Of a DNA stretch of 64,000 bases, positions 44,508-54,484 are shown piece after piece. The notes under the pieces are model-generated. The model worked only from the letters and a program-made list of their open reading frames with translations, had not been told where the DNA came from and did not search any database. Source of the DNA: Catenaria anguillulae PL171 (Eukaryota > Blastocladiomycota > Blastocladiomycetes > Blastocladiales > Catenariaceae). The stretch covers positions 1-64,000 of the forward strand of contig MCFL01000096.1 in the NCBI GenBank assembly GCA_002102555.1, read 5' to 3'. The position numbers and the translations under genes are program-made. Positions within the stretch are counted from its first letter, which is position 1; each line of letters opens with the position of its first letter.

Positions 44508-45307
44508 GATGAATTGAGTGGTTTGGTCGAGCATGGTGGTGGTTTTAGTAGAACACATCCAAGAAGAGTGAAACGGTGAGTTCCGATCGTGAGGATGGGC
44601 AGTTCGTTCTTGGAATATAAATATTTAGCATGTGGGTGACTACCGTTGCATGCACAAGCAGGTTTCACCTGAGGAGATGGAGCGGAAAGCAAACCGCAAG
44701 GCAATCAAGCGCAGCCCATGACGTTGTCCACTTCTGACTTCAGTTTTGGCACTGCTCTCAACAATACTTATCATGAGGAACCCAATGGACCGGCTTAATG
44801 ACCGACCATACTCTCACCTCACCGCAGCGCCGGCATGTCAAGAACACGCACGCCAACACAGGCATTTTTTTGTTTTTCAATTGCACCGACAAACTTGGTA
44901 CCATTTCAGGGTTGCCAATATCTACTACAAGGATGACAACACAAGGTTATCGGGTACCAATTGCAATGCTTCCATAGTGCTATGCCATCTTCAAGTATAC
45001 AGAGTGAGAAATGGAACACGCAAAAGTGTCATTGATCTTGATGTGTCAGTCTCGCAAGTTGACATCATCGCACGTCGGGCACACTCTCGCGTGGCGATGC
45101 TTGAGCTTGAGCGTTGTACATATACATTGATGGCAACTGCGACAGATTAGATGTATTGCCAAGTGCCATTGCGATCTGAGAGAGACATGTAACTCACCCG
45201 AGTAGAGAAACACCACCAGCTAGAGTTTACTGATTTGAGAACACGATTCATCCATAAACACATGTCTCACTCTCTGGACAGAATGCCAAACATGAAACGA
45301 AACGTCC
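44508..45307. other. Spacer between B1 and B2
   Basis: 800 bases. Frames are short, AT-richer than the genes, and no RNA was seen. It contains the B1 promoter. Confidence 0.4.
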
Positions 45308-45874
45308 TCACAGACCAGCATTTTGCATCCGCTCACGCTCCCTCCTCCTCTCCTTGATCCACTTCGCAATACGAACCCGCGGTGGCGCGATGAAGACATT
45401 AAGTGCGACACAACCGACAACAAACACGGCCCCAATCAATCGGAACACCACACTGGCTACATCCGAATCGTTGTCGCCGACCACAAACGCGAGCGCAAGG
45501 TACGTAGCTGCAAATGTCACCATGGCAATGTCACTTACCACATTAATCCAATAGTACACGGGGCGCCACTCGCCCAAGTTGCAGAATGCCCGAAAAACGA
45601 CAATGTTCCAGTGCCAGCACGATACACATCCGACAAAAGCGTAGATCTCTGGCGAGACTGGTTCACGGTTGAACAGGGCGGATAAACCGACAAGGTAAAA
45701 GTAAAGCATGTGCTCCGAGACGATGAAGCTCGGTGTCGTTGACCAAGTGTTTGTGAGCATTTCGGGCGTGTCGGCCACAGGGAGTTTGGCTTGCGGCTCG
45801 ACCTTGCTGGAGGCGAGAAGCAGAGTGTCGGGTTGGGCCACTGCCGGTGGGGAAACGGACGTGGATGTCGACAT
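45308..45874 (-). CDS. Four-helix membrane protein B2 of tandem array
   Basis: A 188-residue uninterrupted frame from ATG 45874. About 45 polar residues lead to NTWSTTPSFIVSEHMLYFYL, then the second helix, the signature CNLGEWRPVYYWINVVSD, a third helix ending LALAFVVGDNDSDVAS, a fourth helix and a basic tail (KWIKERRRERERMQ). The pattern W-x-TTP, GEWR-x-VYYW and (A/V)FVVGD-x-D-x-DVAS is shared with B1, and in part with B3. The conserved motifs flank the helices, suggesting a common fold. Function unknown. Confidence 0.72.
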   Translation of the reverse strand: MSTSTSVSPPAVAQPDTLLLASSKVEPQAKLPVADTPEMLTNTWSTTPSFIVSEHMLYFYLVGLSALFNREPVSPEIYAFVGCVSCWHWNIVVFRAFCNLGEWRPVYYWINVVSDIAMVTFAATYLALAFVVGDNDSDVASVVFRLIGAVFVVGCVALNVFIAPPRVRIAKWIKERRRERERMQNAGL

Positions 45875-46262
45875 CGGGTATGGTTGATTGGTTTGGTCGA
45901 ATGTTTTGGGGATTGGAGAACGGGATGGGGTGAGAGAGCCTGATGATTTTGGCGATTGATGTAAACATGTGTGGGTGTTGTCGGCAGGTGGTGAATGTGG
46001 GTTGGAGACAGGTTTTGTATTGAATTGAAGGTACAGAAATTGACGTTAGTAACGGGCCACTGGCTGGCTTGTACACAATCTTGAAAGCAGCAACAGAATC
46101 AACACCACCGCAAGAAGCAACCCACTTTTGGCGTCGTTTTGCACTTGAATTGTTGAAGGCGAATGACATTCAAACGAGTCAAACGAGACTTGTATTGGCA
46201 TGTCTCACATCATGCAAACCCAGCACCGAAATTCCTTGTGATCGTCCGGATGCTCCACAAGC
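45875..46262. other. Spacer between B2 and B3
   Basis: 388 bases, presumed B2 promoter; no gene seen. Confidence 0.35.
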
Positions 46263-46817
46263 TCAAGACCGAATCCCCAACCGCTTCTTGATTTCCGCCC
46301 CCTGCGACCACTCTGATGTCGTTGCCTCGAGTACAAGGTATCCCACAGCCATGGCTGCCTCCAATACTGTGCTCACAAGATCCCCGTATTCACCGCTCAC
46401 CACAAACTCTTGCACCCGGTACTTGACCAAAAACCCAGCCAATCCCGCAAACACAACCTTGCCTGCAACATGCGCCCAGTAGTACACGATCCGCCACTCG
46501 CCCACATCCTGAAATGCCGAAAGGATGAGCGTGTTCCACAAGGCACAAGCGCTGAGGCCTGCATACGCCCGTGCGATTGTGGATGGCGACAACACCATCA
46601 CCAGGGCGTGCAGGAGGAAGAACGGAGAACGCTTGAGGAGGTAGATTGGTGTTGTATACCAAGTGTTGTTGCTAACGCAGTCGTTGGCGACGGTACTAAG
46701 GGGAAGGCTTTTCATTTCGGCAAATGACTTGACGTCGGCGGGCCGAGTGCTCGCCTGGGTGCAGGGCAAGAGGGGCTCGGTGATAGTGGTGACGGTGTCG
46801 GGTGCTGGTAACGTCAT
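46263..46817 (-). CDS. Four-helix membrane protein B3 of tandem array
   Basis: The frame runs to 46964, but ATG 46817 (MTLPAPDTVTTITEPLLP) is preferred, giving 184 residues. It has NTWYTTPIYLLKRSPFFLL, the signature DVGEWRIVYYWAHVAGKVVF, and two further helices (FAGLAGFLVKYRVQEFVV, TVLEAAMAVGYLVLEATT). It is the most divergent B member: the VVGD-x-D-x-DVAS element is replaced by VVSGEYGDLVS and the tail is short and lacks the Arg-rich run. Function unknown. Confidence 0.68.
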   Translation of the reverse strand: MTLPAPDTVTTITEPLLPCTQASTRPADVKSFAEMKSLPLSTVANDCVSNNTWYTTPIYLLKRSPFFLLHALVMVLSPSTIARAYAGLSACALWNTLILSAFQDVGEWRIVYYWAHVAGKVVFAGLAGFLVKYRVQEFVVSGEYGDLVSTVLEAAMAVGYLVLEATTSEWSQGAEIKKRLGIRS

Positions 46818-47319
46818 GAATGTGCGATGGTCGGATTGTTTCGTGGAGCGCTCAGCAGTCGGCGCCGTAGATATTGATGGTGGCATGCTCTGCCATTTGG
46901 GCGTGAGACACAAGAATGGACAAGGAGCCACCCACTTGGATGTTCTATGTTTGATGGAGGGCAACGAAGCGTGCCCAGGTTGATGATCCGTCTGACCTGT
47001 CTGCTTGATGTGTACCTAAACTTGGCTCCCATTTCTCAACGATATACAAAATGTCTTCGGGGCCATGGAGAATCGGAGGTTCCACATACTTATTTATCTC
47101 AGGACCACATGAGAAGGCAGCCAAACCTCCATTAATTTCATGCTACAGTGTGATCATCTTGTCTCACTCGTGTGTGTGTCTCAGTCGTCAGTTATCATAT
47201 ATATATGTATACCTCAAATGAGGTGACCAGCAAAGCAAACCACGAACGAGCGACATGACATGTACTAGTATTCACATGGACTTATTTCATACTCAAAGAA
47301 GAACAAAGTAATGCATCCA
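46818..47319. other. Intergenic with alternating AT run
   Basis: Contains a catatatatatatg-like AT alternation near 47197-47212 and a short GT repeat near 47168. It may hold the B3 promoter and the carboxypeptidase 3' end. No gene was seen. Confidence 0.4.
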
Positions 47320-48942
47320 TCACAAATCGCCGCGCAAAAACGCTCTCATCATGGCCACACTTCCCCTCGGCAAATTAAACGGCACCATATGCCCTGCCCC
47401 CCGCACCCGTACATATGCCAACCCCCTTGCCTTCTTGTACACGCCAAAGCCTCCCTCCAACGTTTGCCACTCGACGCCGCGGCCAAACCCAACTTGGCCC
47501 TCCCACTCGAGGTACTTTTCGAGCATGTTTTCGGTGCCCACATAGTTGCAAATGAAATCCTTGTCGCCATTGTACAGCAGCACACGCACGCCATTTCGAA
47601 TCAGGCCCGGGAGCAAGTCGGCGCTGGGCGGGTCCGAGTTTTCGTTCAAGTTGGCGTACACGGCAGGGTTGAACGAAGTCCAATTGCGCGCGGGCGCATT
47701 GGCGGCAACGGCGTGCAGGGCAAGCGCTACGCGGCGTTGGCTCAGGTACTCGGTTGCGAATTGCGCAGGCGTGTCGGTGGGATCGCCCGCATTGCATTTG
47801 GTGACGCGAATGTCAAATGTCGAGGGCAAGCAGTGCGTGTTGTTTGTGAGTGCGAGAAATTGGGTTTGGTTGAAGAGCGTGTCGGAAATCCACTGACACG
47901 ATGGGAACGCAGACTGGGGCACGTGCGGGTCGCGCTTGGTGAGCGCATCAAAGCACGTGTTGCGTGCATCCATGAGGCGGGCACGTCCTGTCGGGTTCAG
48001 CATCAGGCCTTCGGCATCCAGGAAATCCACCCAGTTGACGGGCTCGGACCACGGCGAATTGTAGGCGCCATTGCCAATGGCCACGCCTTGCAACCGGACG
48101 AGCGCGTGCGGGTGCTGTGCATTGTGTGCGAGCACGTGCTTGGCCATGTATGGAATGTACATGCCCGCAAAGCTCTCGCCAGAGATCCACCAGTGCAGGT
48201 GGCTGCCAAACACTTGCTGGAACTCGGTCGCAAACCGCGTGAATTGTTGACCAACATCGTCATTGGTCTTGACCACGGTTGTGTCCGAGTCGACATGGGA
48301 AAAGCCAACACCCGCGGGATTTTCGAGAAACAACACATTGGCGCCTGCCGCGTGCCACCCATTCGGGTTGCGGATGAGTGCGCCCGATGTAAAGTTGACG
48401 AGAATCGGGCCGTTTTCGACAAAGTGGCCAAAGAGCGATGACGAGCCCGGCCCGCCGTTGAGCCATACGAGCACGTCCTTTGTCTTGTTGGCGAGCTCAT
48501 AGTACATGAAGAACTGGGTCGAGTTGAGATTGTCGACGCGCAGGTGGCCCGCGTACAAGGTGTATTGCGAGTCGTCGAGGTGGATGCCTGGGAGCGAGTC
48601 GACCTTGTAGTTGCGGCGAGACGTGTAGATCGGAGGAGGAGGTGTCTGTTGCTTTGTGGAAAACGACGGCTTTTGAGTCCCAAAGACATGGTCGTGCACG
48701 AGGCGGGCAGCGTTGGGCACGAATGGGACGTGGATGTGGTTGGGGCGAGTGCGAGTGGTGGAAGGACGAGTCAGGACATGTTGTTGTTGTTGATGATGGC
48801 CAGCGGCGAATGATGACGGGGCGAAGATGGAGGAGGATGGGCGGTGGCGGCCGCCAGTGGCAAGTGCGGCTGCGTGCGTGGCAGTGGTGCCGGCGAGCAG
48901 CAGGGCCGTGGCTGCCAGGTGCAGGACAGCAAGGTGGATCAT
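47320..48942 (-). CDS. Secreted serine carboxypeptidase (MEROPS S10)
   Basis: An intronless 540-residue frame from ATG 48942. The hydrophobic start (LAVLHLAATALLLAGTTA) is a signal peptide. An S/H/R/P-rich propeptide-like region runs to about residue 110. S10 motifs follow: the substrate-binding WLNGGPGSSSLFGHFVENGP, the nucleophile GESFAGMYIPYMAKH, the Asp region LLYNGDKDFICNYVGT and the His region VRGAGHMVPFNLPRG, completing the Ser-Asp-His triad. The usual Cys of GGPGCSS is Ser here. Length fits carboxypeptidase Y / KEX1-type enzymes, but the C-terminal membrane anchor of KEX1 is absent, so a vacuolar or secreted enzyme removing C-terminal residues is likely. Confidence 0.93.
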   Translation of the reverse strand: MIHLAVLHLAATALLLAGTTATHAAALATGGRHRPSSSIFAPSSFAAGHHQQQQHVLTRPSTTRTRPNHIHVPFVPNAARLVHDHVFGTQKPSFSTKQQTPPPPIYTSRRNYKVDSLPGIHLDDSQYTLYAGHLRVDNLNSTQFFMYYELANKTKDVLVWLNGGPGSSSLFGHFVENGPILVNFTSGALIRNPNGWHAAGANVLFLENPAGVGFSHVDSDTTVVKTNDDVGQQFTRFATEFQQVFGSHLHWWISGESFAGMYIPYMAKHVLAHNAQHPHALVRLQGVAIGNGAYNSPWSEPVNWVDFLDAEGLMLNPTGRARLMDARNTCFDALTKRDPHVPQSAFPSCQWISDTLFNQTQFLALTNNTHCLPSTFDIRVTKCNAGDPTDTPAQFATEYLSQRRVALALHAVAANAPARNWTSFNPAVYANLNENSDPPSADLLPGLIRNGVRVLLYNGDKDFICNYVGTENMLEKYLEWEGQVGFGRGVEWQTLEGGFGVYKKARGLAYVRVRGAGHMVPFNLPRGSVAMMRAFLRGDL

Positions 48943-49498
48943 TGTGTTGGGTTTCGATTTCGATTTCGATAGTACGTTTGATGACAGTCAACACATAAGC
49001 GCAAGCAGAATATTGCACTTTGCGGCGATGGGAACGGAGCACTAGTGTCGTAAGTTATCTCGCATCAGGATGCTTGGCATGCGATCCTTGGGTTTATCCG
49101 AGCGATCGACCCACCGCGCTGATCGCTGTTCGTGTCAGGGCGTCAGATCGGTGGCCTGTGGCACGATGGTTTCCCTGCAGATCGCCGACTGAGTCGACTG
49201 ATTTGGAGATTGAACCAAAATGGGAGATTGAACCAAAATGGTGCCCAAACGGCAGGGCTTCACGCAAGGGCGAAACTTTTCTCATGATCTGAGTGCCACT
49301 ATGTATAGGCGAAGGCCAGCGTCCACCTGTGTGCCTTTTGTGCGTGTGTGCTTATCATCCCAAGATGGTACTTCCTCGCTGAGCTGCTTCAGGCATTCTG
49401 ACCAGCTATATATGTTCTACATACCATGAATGAGGCTGAGGTCGTGCCCATGCTTTCTTTCATAACAAACCTCAACACTTGATTGATCGCATCAAGGC
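48943..49498. other. Intergenic with an 18-base tandem duplication
   Basis: No gene seen. The tandem repeat at 49206-49241 is listed separately. Confidence 0.4.
49206..49241. repeat. 18-base tandem duplication
   Basis: The unit gagattgaaccaaaatgg occurs twice head to tail with no mismatch. Confidence 0.9.
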
Positions 49499-50908
49499 TC
49501 ACTCCTCACTCTGGACGCCACCCTGAGCCGCATCCATGATGCAGGCCAATGCTGCAGCATCGGCAGCGCACAGTTGGCTGTACTGGTGCTTTGGTGCTTG
49601 CGCCCACTTGTCGGCCTTGGCCTGCTTCTTGCATTCGGCATGCACCTGCTGGGACTCAGTGCGCGGCGCATACCGAGCAGCCATGAACCGAGCCGCCATG
49701 GCCTTGCCAGCCTTTGTGGACGCGTCGCGCGCATTGGCCTTTGCATCGGCGGCAGACAGGGTGGGGATTGGGATATGAGCCCATCTGAATCAAACCAGAG
49801 ACAGGTGTGAGCATGAGCTGTGCAAGTACATCCAGCACGAGGTGACAGCAATCCAGACACGAGGAAGGCAAAAAAAGGGTACCTGAATGGCCGCAATCAC
49901 GGACGGGAGAGCTGGCTCCTCGTCGTGTGCAAACATGCCAGCATAGGTGGAAACTACTTACATCAACCAAGTAGTCACAAGAGTGAGAAGTGACACGAAT
50001 GAAGGGAATGCAAATCAAGACATCAGAAACATACATCCACGCAGCGGCGGCGACAGTCTACGCTCGATCCGTCTTGGGGTAAGGACCGCAGCGTAAGCGG
50101 CCTGGGCCTGGAGGTTGGCCATTGTCGGGGCCGGGGGCAACACGATGTCAATTCCCGCGCCTGGCACTTCCCAAGGCATAGGATCCGAGGGCACAGCCGG
50201 AAGCGAGGGTACGGCCCGAGGCGAGAGCGCAATCCGAGACTGGGTTGGAGTGCGCGTGGAGGGGAGGGAGAGCGACGACGGCACGACCACATCGGACGGG
50301 ATCATGTGCGGAGGAAAGTCCGCATAGAGCGTCGCCGGCGACAAGGTCACTGTTGACGGGCCGTCCGACGACAGGGCCACCGCGTGCGCAGGCATGGCGG
50401 GGGGCAAGGGCATGAACTCATCGGACGGGATCATGTGCGCGGGTGACAAGGTCACTGTCGACGGGCCGTCTGACGACAGGAGCACCATGTGTGGCGTGGG
50501 CGCAGGGGCAAGTACCAGCAAAGCGTTGCGGGCCGGCGGCGGAGTAGCATGCGATGGCAGCACCAGACCCTCAGCAGCCTCGGGCACATGTGCCTTTGCA
50601 ACAACGCGAGAGGACGAGTCACCGACAATGTCGATGGTGGACGACGATCCAACAATGTCGATGGTGCCGGAGGTGTCAGACGACGGGCCAGGGGCCGGCT
50701 GGGCCGTGAGGTTCCCCGCCAACGACAGGCCCTCCATCGCAGCATGCATAGCGTCCGCGTCGTAGAGCTCGGCCAGGTCACCTGCCGACGTCCGACGGCG
50801 GACCGTTGGGCGAGGCGACTCGGCTGTTAACGAGTTTTCGCGTGAGACGGTGTGTCGGTTGACGGGGCGACGGCGAGGGTTGTTGTTGCCGTTGTTACGG
50901 GGCTGCAT
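49499..50908 (-). CDS. Low-complexity orphan protein with internal repeats, multi-exon
   Basis: Exon 1 runs from ATG 50908 to 50035, then an 81-base intron (donor GTATGT) leads to exon 2 at 49953-49883, in phase. A further Ala/Lys/Gln-rich exon ends at 49499 (DAKANARDASTKAGKAMAAR, KADKWAQAPKHQYSQL), but the last splice is not resolved; another reading of it gives a short cysteine-rich end. Exon 1 encodes about 290 residues, rich in Pro, Ser, Ala and Val, with internal duplications: SSDGPSTVTLSPA twice, HMIPSD twice and TIDIVG twice. An Arg/Asn-rich N-terminus could bind nucleic acid. The family is not recognised. It lies at the left border of the mobile-element-rich island. Confidence 0.5.
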
Positions 50909-51426
50909 GTTGGTGACAATGGGGAGGGCGGTGAGGCAAGTTGCTTCAGGTTCAAGGCGTCCGAGGCACATGGATCAGTGTTGCGATACGATATTCATAT
51001 AGACTTTCAATTGTCTACATACACGGTGAAAAATCATCATAGTGACGTGTATTGCATTGCGCTCGTGGCGATCCCATTCCAATCGCGCGACAGCTCTGGG
51101 ACTTTGAAATTTTCAACCGACCGAGACACTCGCTACTAGGACAAGTCTGGATTCTGACTATGAAATGAAAAACAGCTTGGAGCTCGACCCCATGGTTTCC
51201 CATGCCGTCGCACACTTTGAGCTATTCGGCGCGATCGTACGGGCTCTACCTCAATATCCACGCTAGGCGGCGGCCTTGGCGGTGGCGGCCGGCAACCTCG
51301 ACCGAGGTCGATCGAACATTCAAACAATGGCAGCTCAGACGACGTTGACAGCTGTTGATGCTGCCTCATGATGAAGGAAGAAATGACCAACGCACTCTCA
51401 GCACACTGCATTCGTTGTGGAGCACC

Positions 51427-51771
51427 ATGTCTCGTACCGTACCATGCTTGCCCTCGCCAGCCCCCGCCTACGGCCACGATCCGTCACCATTGGCTCCCCG
51501 CCCATCAATGCAGCGCCGGCCCGCGGACACTCCAAGGCCGCCCGTCCGCCGGTTCCCACTCACACCTCACTCACACCTTGACGAGCTCCCCGGCGTCCGA
51601 TCCGCCGCAGCATTCATTTTTGGCGTCACTTCCTCTGACACAACCCCGACCGTTGGGTCCGTCTCCTCACAGCCGCCGCCCGATCTGGCCCAGTGGTCCC
51701 GGCGTTCACTTGGCACCCATGTGGGTATCCGGCGCCCGCTCTCTTTTCGCTACAACCAAGGACTGAAGTGA
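51427..51771 (+). CDS. Possible Pro-rich exon or small gene
   Basis: From ATG 51427 a frame of 114 residues has the C/G-ending codon use of the nearby genes and a Pro/Ser/Arg-rich composition (RRPADTPRPPVRRFPLTPHS). A GTGGGT donor-like site near 51720 could end an exon. No domain, and no downstream exon could be joined. Confidence 0.25.
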   Translation: MSRTVPCLPSPAPAYGHDPSPLAPRPSMQRRPADTPRPPVRRFPLTPHSHLDELPGVRSAAAFIFGVTSSDTTPTVGSVSSQPPPDLAQWSRRSLGTHVGIRRPLSFRYNQGLK

Positions 51772-52208
51772 TCCTCAGCGCACACTCGTGGCGCTCGTTG
51801 GATTGTCGGCCAAGGAGAACCGAGAGATGTGTGACAGGTGGCAGTATCCTACTTAGAATGTGCGTTGATGCCCTGCAATGCCGACCTGCTGATCTACTGC
51901 CTTCACCGCTGACTGTCTCTCGCACTTCGGCAGCTTGCTCGGCCGTTCGGATTCGACCTTATACATCGGTCGATTCTGCAACACTCGGGCCCATTGCTCG
52001 CACGCCCTCGTTTGCCTCTGGTCCCGCGCGGAAAGCCCTTTGGTCCCTCTCCAAGGTGGACTGCGGCGTGGCTGCGGAATTGTGAGCCGTCCCCGTCGAC
52101 CGACAGGCGGCGCCAACGGCCGCTGCTCAAATCTTTCGCGCTACACTTGCCCTGCCCCACCACCTCATCCTCGGACTGCGCGTGTGGTATTCTGCGGCCA
52201 TGCACCAT
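51772..52208. other. No resolved gene
   Basis: Overlapping frames on both strands, none supported by splice sites or motifs. Confidence 0.35.
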
Positions 52209-52703
52209 TCAGCGGCACCGGCGCAAGCCGATTGCTGTGTTCAGCTGCTGGACCAGCGGGATCGGCGTGCCCTCGGACATGACGGCACCCGACATCGAGT
52301 ATTTGGATGGTGCGAGTGGTTCTATGCCCTTTGATTGGGCCAGCGCAGTTGCCGGGAACCCACTGATGGTCAAGAAAGCGGGGACGTCAGTTGCAACCGC
52401 GAGGGCATCCGCTGTACCTGGCACCCGCGCGTGTTGGATCGGATTTGGGAGGTGGTCGAGTCGGTTGTGGTGATGTTTGGCGTGTAGTTGGAATCGTACT
52501 CTGTTCTGCCGAACGACTCACTCACCATTGCTTCTGCTGCTCCTGTAGACTATGTACTTGGGGGCCAAGTCGTCGTCGGCGGCAGCGGATACGGGCAAGA
52601 ACTCGACTCTGACAGTTTGCACATCTTTTGCGACGGGCGAGTTGGCGGTGGAAACGTCGATTTGAACGAGCTTGGCGTCGATTTGGTTAACGTTGTGGCT
52701 CAT
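52209..52703 (-). CDS. Hypothetical two-exon small protein
   Basis: ATG 52703 opens exon 1 (to 52526, donor GTGAGT), and exon 2 (52417-52209, acceptor GTGCCAG) keeps phase across the 108-base intron, giving 128 residues. The sequence (MSHNVNQIDAKLVQIDVSTA, VPAFLTISGFPATALAQSKG) is soluble and of ordinary composition with no known domain. The opposite strand is also open in part, so coding on this strand is moderately rather than firmly supported. A cluster of TTCCAGYTGGAA palindromes lies 70-135 bases upstream. Confidence 0.42.
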
Positions 52704-52768
52704 GTTTGAAGCGGGGACTTGTGTGTGAATTTCGCCAGTCAATTGCAGTGCATTTTGTGTATTGTGTG

Positions 52769-52837
52769 ATTCCAGCTGGAATGAATTATGCTGGTTCCAG
52801 CTAGCTCGCTTTCTGGTATGGTCCGTTCCAGTTGGAA
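52769..52837. promoter_or_regulatory. Cluster of TTCCAGYTGGAA palindromes
   Basis: ATTCCAGCTGGAAT at 52769-52782 is a perfect 14-base palindrome. A half copy (GGTTCCAGCTAG) follows near 52793 and a further near-palindrome (TTCCAGTTGGAA) lies at 52826-52837. They sit just upstream of the minus-strand gene at 52703 and contain an E-box-like CAGCTG core. A regulatory role is inferred from position and repetition only. Confidence 0.45.
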
Positions 52838-53173
52838 TGGATCGTCCTTCCGACTTCCGGGCAACTCGTCGATCTGGGTCATTTCCACCTTGAACAGGTA
52901 TGTGATCGTTTTTCACCGTGCAGACTGCCACTGCCGCGTGAATCATGGAGCCATCACCGCGGTATGAATGGGTATGGACGCGACATTCTAGCCGACGTTT
53001 TGCTGACCAATGTACATACATACCTACGTTGTGGCCATTGGTTGCATACAAGAGAGAATGAAAGATGGCCGAAAGAGAAACACAGTATTGAACAAAAGAA
53101 TTCAACACAAGAGCAGGAAAAAGGAACCAACCAAGGTAACAAACAGGCAACTCTATGGGTCAACAAGCACAGC

Positions 53174-54484
53174 TCATTGACCAGTGTCACCATGCAAGGT
53201 GGCCACACGTTGGCGGGCGAGGGCAAGGGCTTGCGCCGCGAGCGCATTCTCTTGCGCAGTGGGCTGACCCGGGATGTGTGGAATCCACGTCACCACATCA
53301 TCCTCTTCGTCACTCTCACCCACCGCTGGCCCAAACTTGTAGTCTTGCCCTGCCGCTTTTCCTTGCTCCACGGCCACAGCGTTCTGCTGCTCGCACCACT
53401 TGTGGGCCATCACGTCCACCACCTTTTCCTCCTTGGTCTTCTTGTCACGCTCCATGATGCGCAGGTGTGGCATGTGCACAATGACCTCACCAATGAAGAT
53501 TTGGTCGGCCTTGCACATGCGCCAAAACTCCATCAACCGGCCCTGCTCGCTTATGTGCACCTCGCCCAAATGGTTGTCGACCAAGTCCTTGGCCAGTTCC
53601 ATGCCCTCGCGGCGAGCGATCCGCTTGGACGATGTCCCAACAGTGGGGCATGCGGCCCCAATCCACTTGCCTGCCAGGTACGTCGGAATGCACGAGTTGC
53701 GGCGAAGATTGAAGTACACGCCGGCCCTTGGCAGCTGTTCATCAGTGTCCGTCGAGGTGTACTGGATGAGAAACGGGGCCAGTGGCTTGGTACCCACAGG
53801 CATTGGGCCATAGTTGACCCAGACCTCTAGCACTTTGAGCTTGCTGACCACTGCACGAGCATCAATGTAGATGACTCGGCGCTGCGCCAGGAGAGTCGCC
53901 TCCAGCTCGCGCGACGATTCCTTCCGTGTCGTGGGCAGTGGCTTGGTCCACCCAGCATGCTCGGCCAAGCCCTGTCGAATGGCTGCCAAGTCATCACCAG
54001 CCACGTCCGGATCAATCCACAGCTTGTGGCAAGGATCCTTGGACCGGCAATAGTAGGAGCGGCCGGCCTTGGTCCACCCCGCGTGGTACTCTACCCGCTT
54101 CTCCTGGATCCATTGCCGGTAAGCGGTGGGCGGGCCGGCCGGGGAGAGCTCCGGGTGCATGCTGGTCTCGTGGTCGAGCCACATGGAAAAGGCGTTGAGT
54201 GCCTGTTGGCGGTACGCAGGCAGCGGTTTGTTGGAGTTGTCGCCGGGACGGCGGATCAAGAAGCCGCCCGGGAGCACGTTGCGCTCGTTGACGGACAGGG
54301 TCGCGCCTGCTTGGGCGGGGACAAGGGCGTCATCGTACTCGTCGTCGCTGCTGCTCGGGTGGGACGATCCACCGGCGGAAGACGAGAATGCGTCGCTCAG
54401 GACCAGGAAGAGCTGAGTCGAAGCAGCAGCCATGGCGCGAGGGCGCTTGGGGGACGAGGAAGCGGAAGACAAAGAGGAAGACAT
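53174..54484 (-). CDS. Orphan protein in the mobile-element island
   Basis: ATG 54484 (MSSSLSSASSSPKRPRAMAA) gives 436 residues without an intron; an in-frame ATG at 54529 is less likely. After a Ser-rich leader with a basic KRPR cluster and an acidic patch (SSSDDEYDD) come folded-looking segments: YRQQALNAFSMWLDHETSMH, a WTKAGRSYYCRSKDPCHKLW stretch with two nearby cysteines, a central mixed domain (VIYIDARAVVSKLKVLEVWV) and the conserved-looking YFNLRRNSCIPTYLAGKWIG. A charged helix and an Ala/Gln-rich tail end the protein. No nuclease, recombinase or zinc-ribbon signature was identified. Position beside repeats, integrase and Fanzor makes it a possible cargo or accessory gene. Confidence 0.6.
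   Translation of the reverse strand: MSSSLSSASSSPKRPRAMAAASTQLFLVLSDAFSSSAGGSSHPSSSDDEYDDALVPAQAGATLSVNERNVLPGGFLIRRPGDNSNKPLPAYRQQALNAFSMWLDHETSMHPELSPAGPPTAYRQWIQEKRVEYHAGWTKAGRSYYCRSKDPCHKLWIDPDVAGDDLAAIRQGLAEHAGWTKPLPTTRKESSRELEATLLAQRRVIYIDARAVVSKLKVLEVWVNYGPMPVGTKPLAPFLIQYTSTDTDEQLPRAGVYFNLRRNSCIPTYLAGKWIGAACPTVGTSSKRIARREGMELAKDLVDNHLGEVHISEQGRLMEFWRMCKADQIFIGEVIVHMPHLRIMERDKKTKEEKVVDVMAHKWCEQQNAVAVEQGKAAGQDYKFGPAVGESDEEDDVVTWIPHIPGQPTAQENALAAQALALARQRVATLHGDTGQ

Noticed and set aside
53174-54484. Tyrosine recombinase (Crypton) identity for the orphan protein
   Set aside because: The R-H-R-Y catalytic pattern could not be located.
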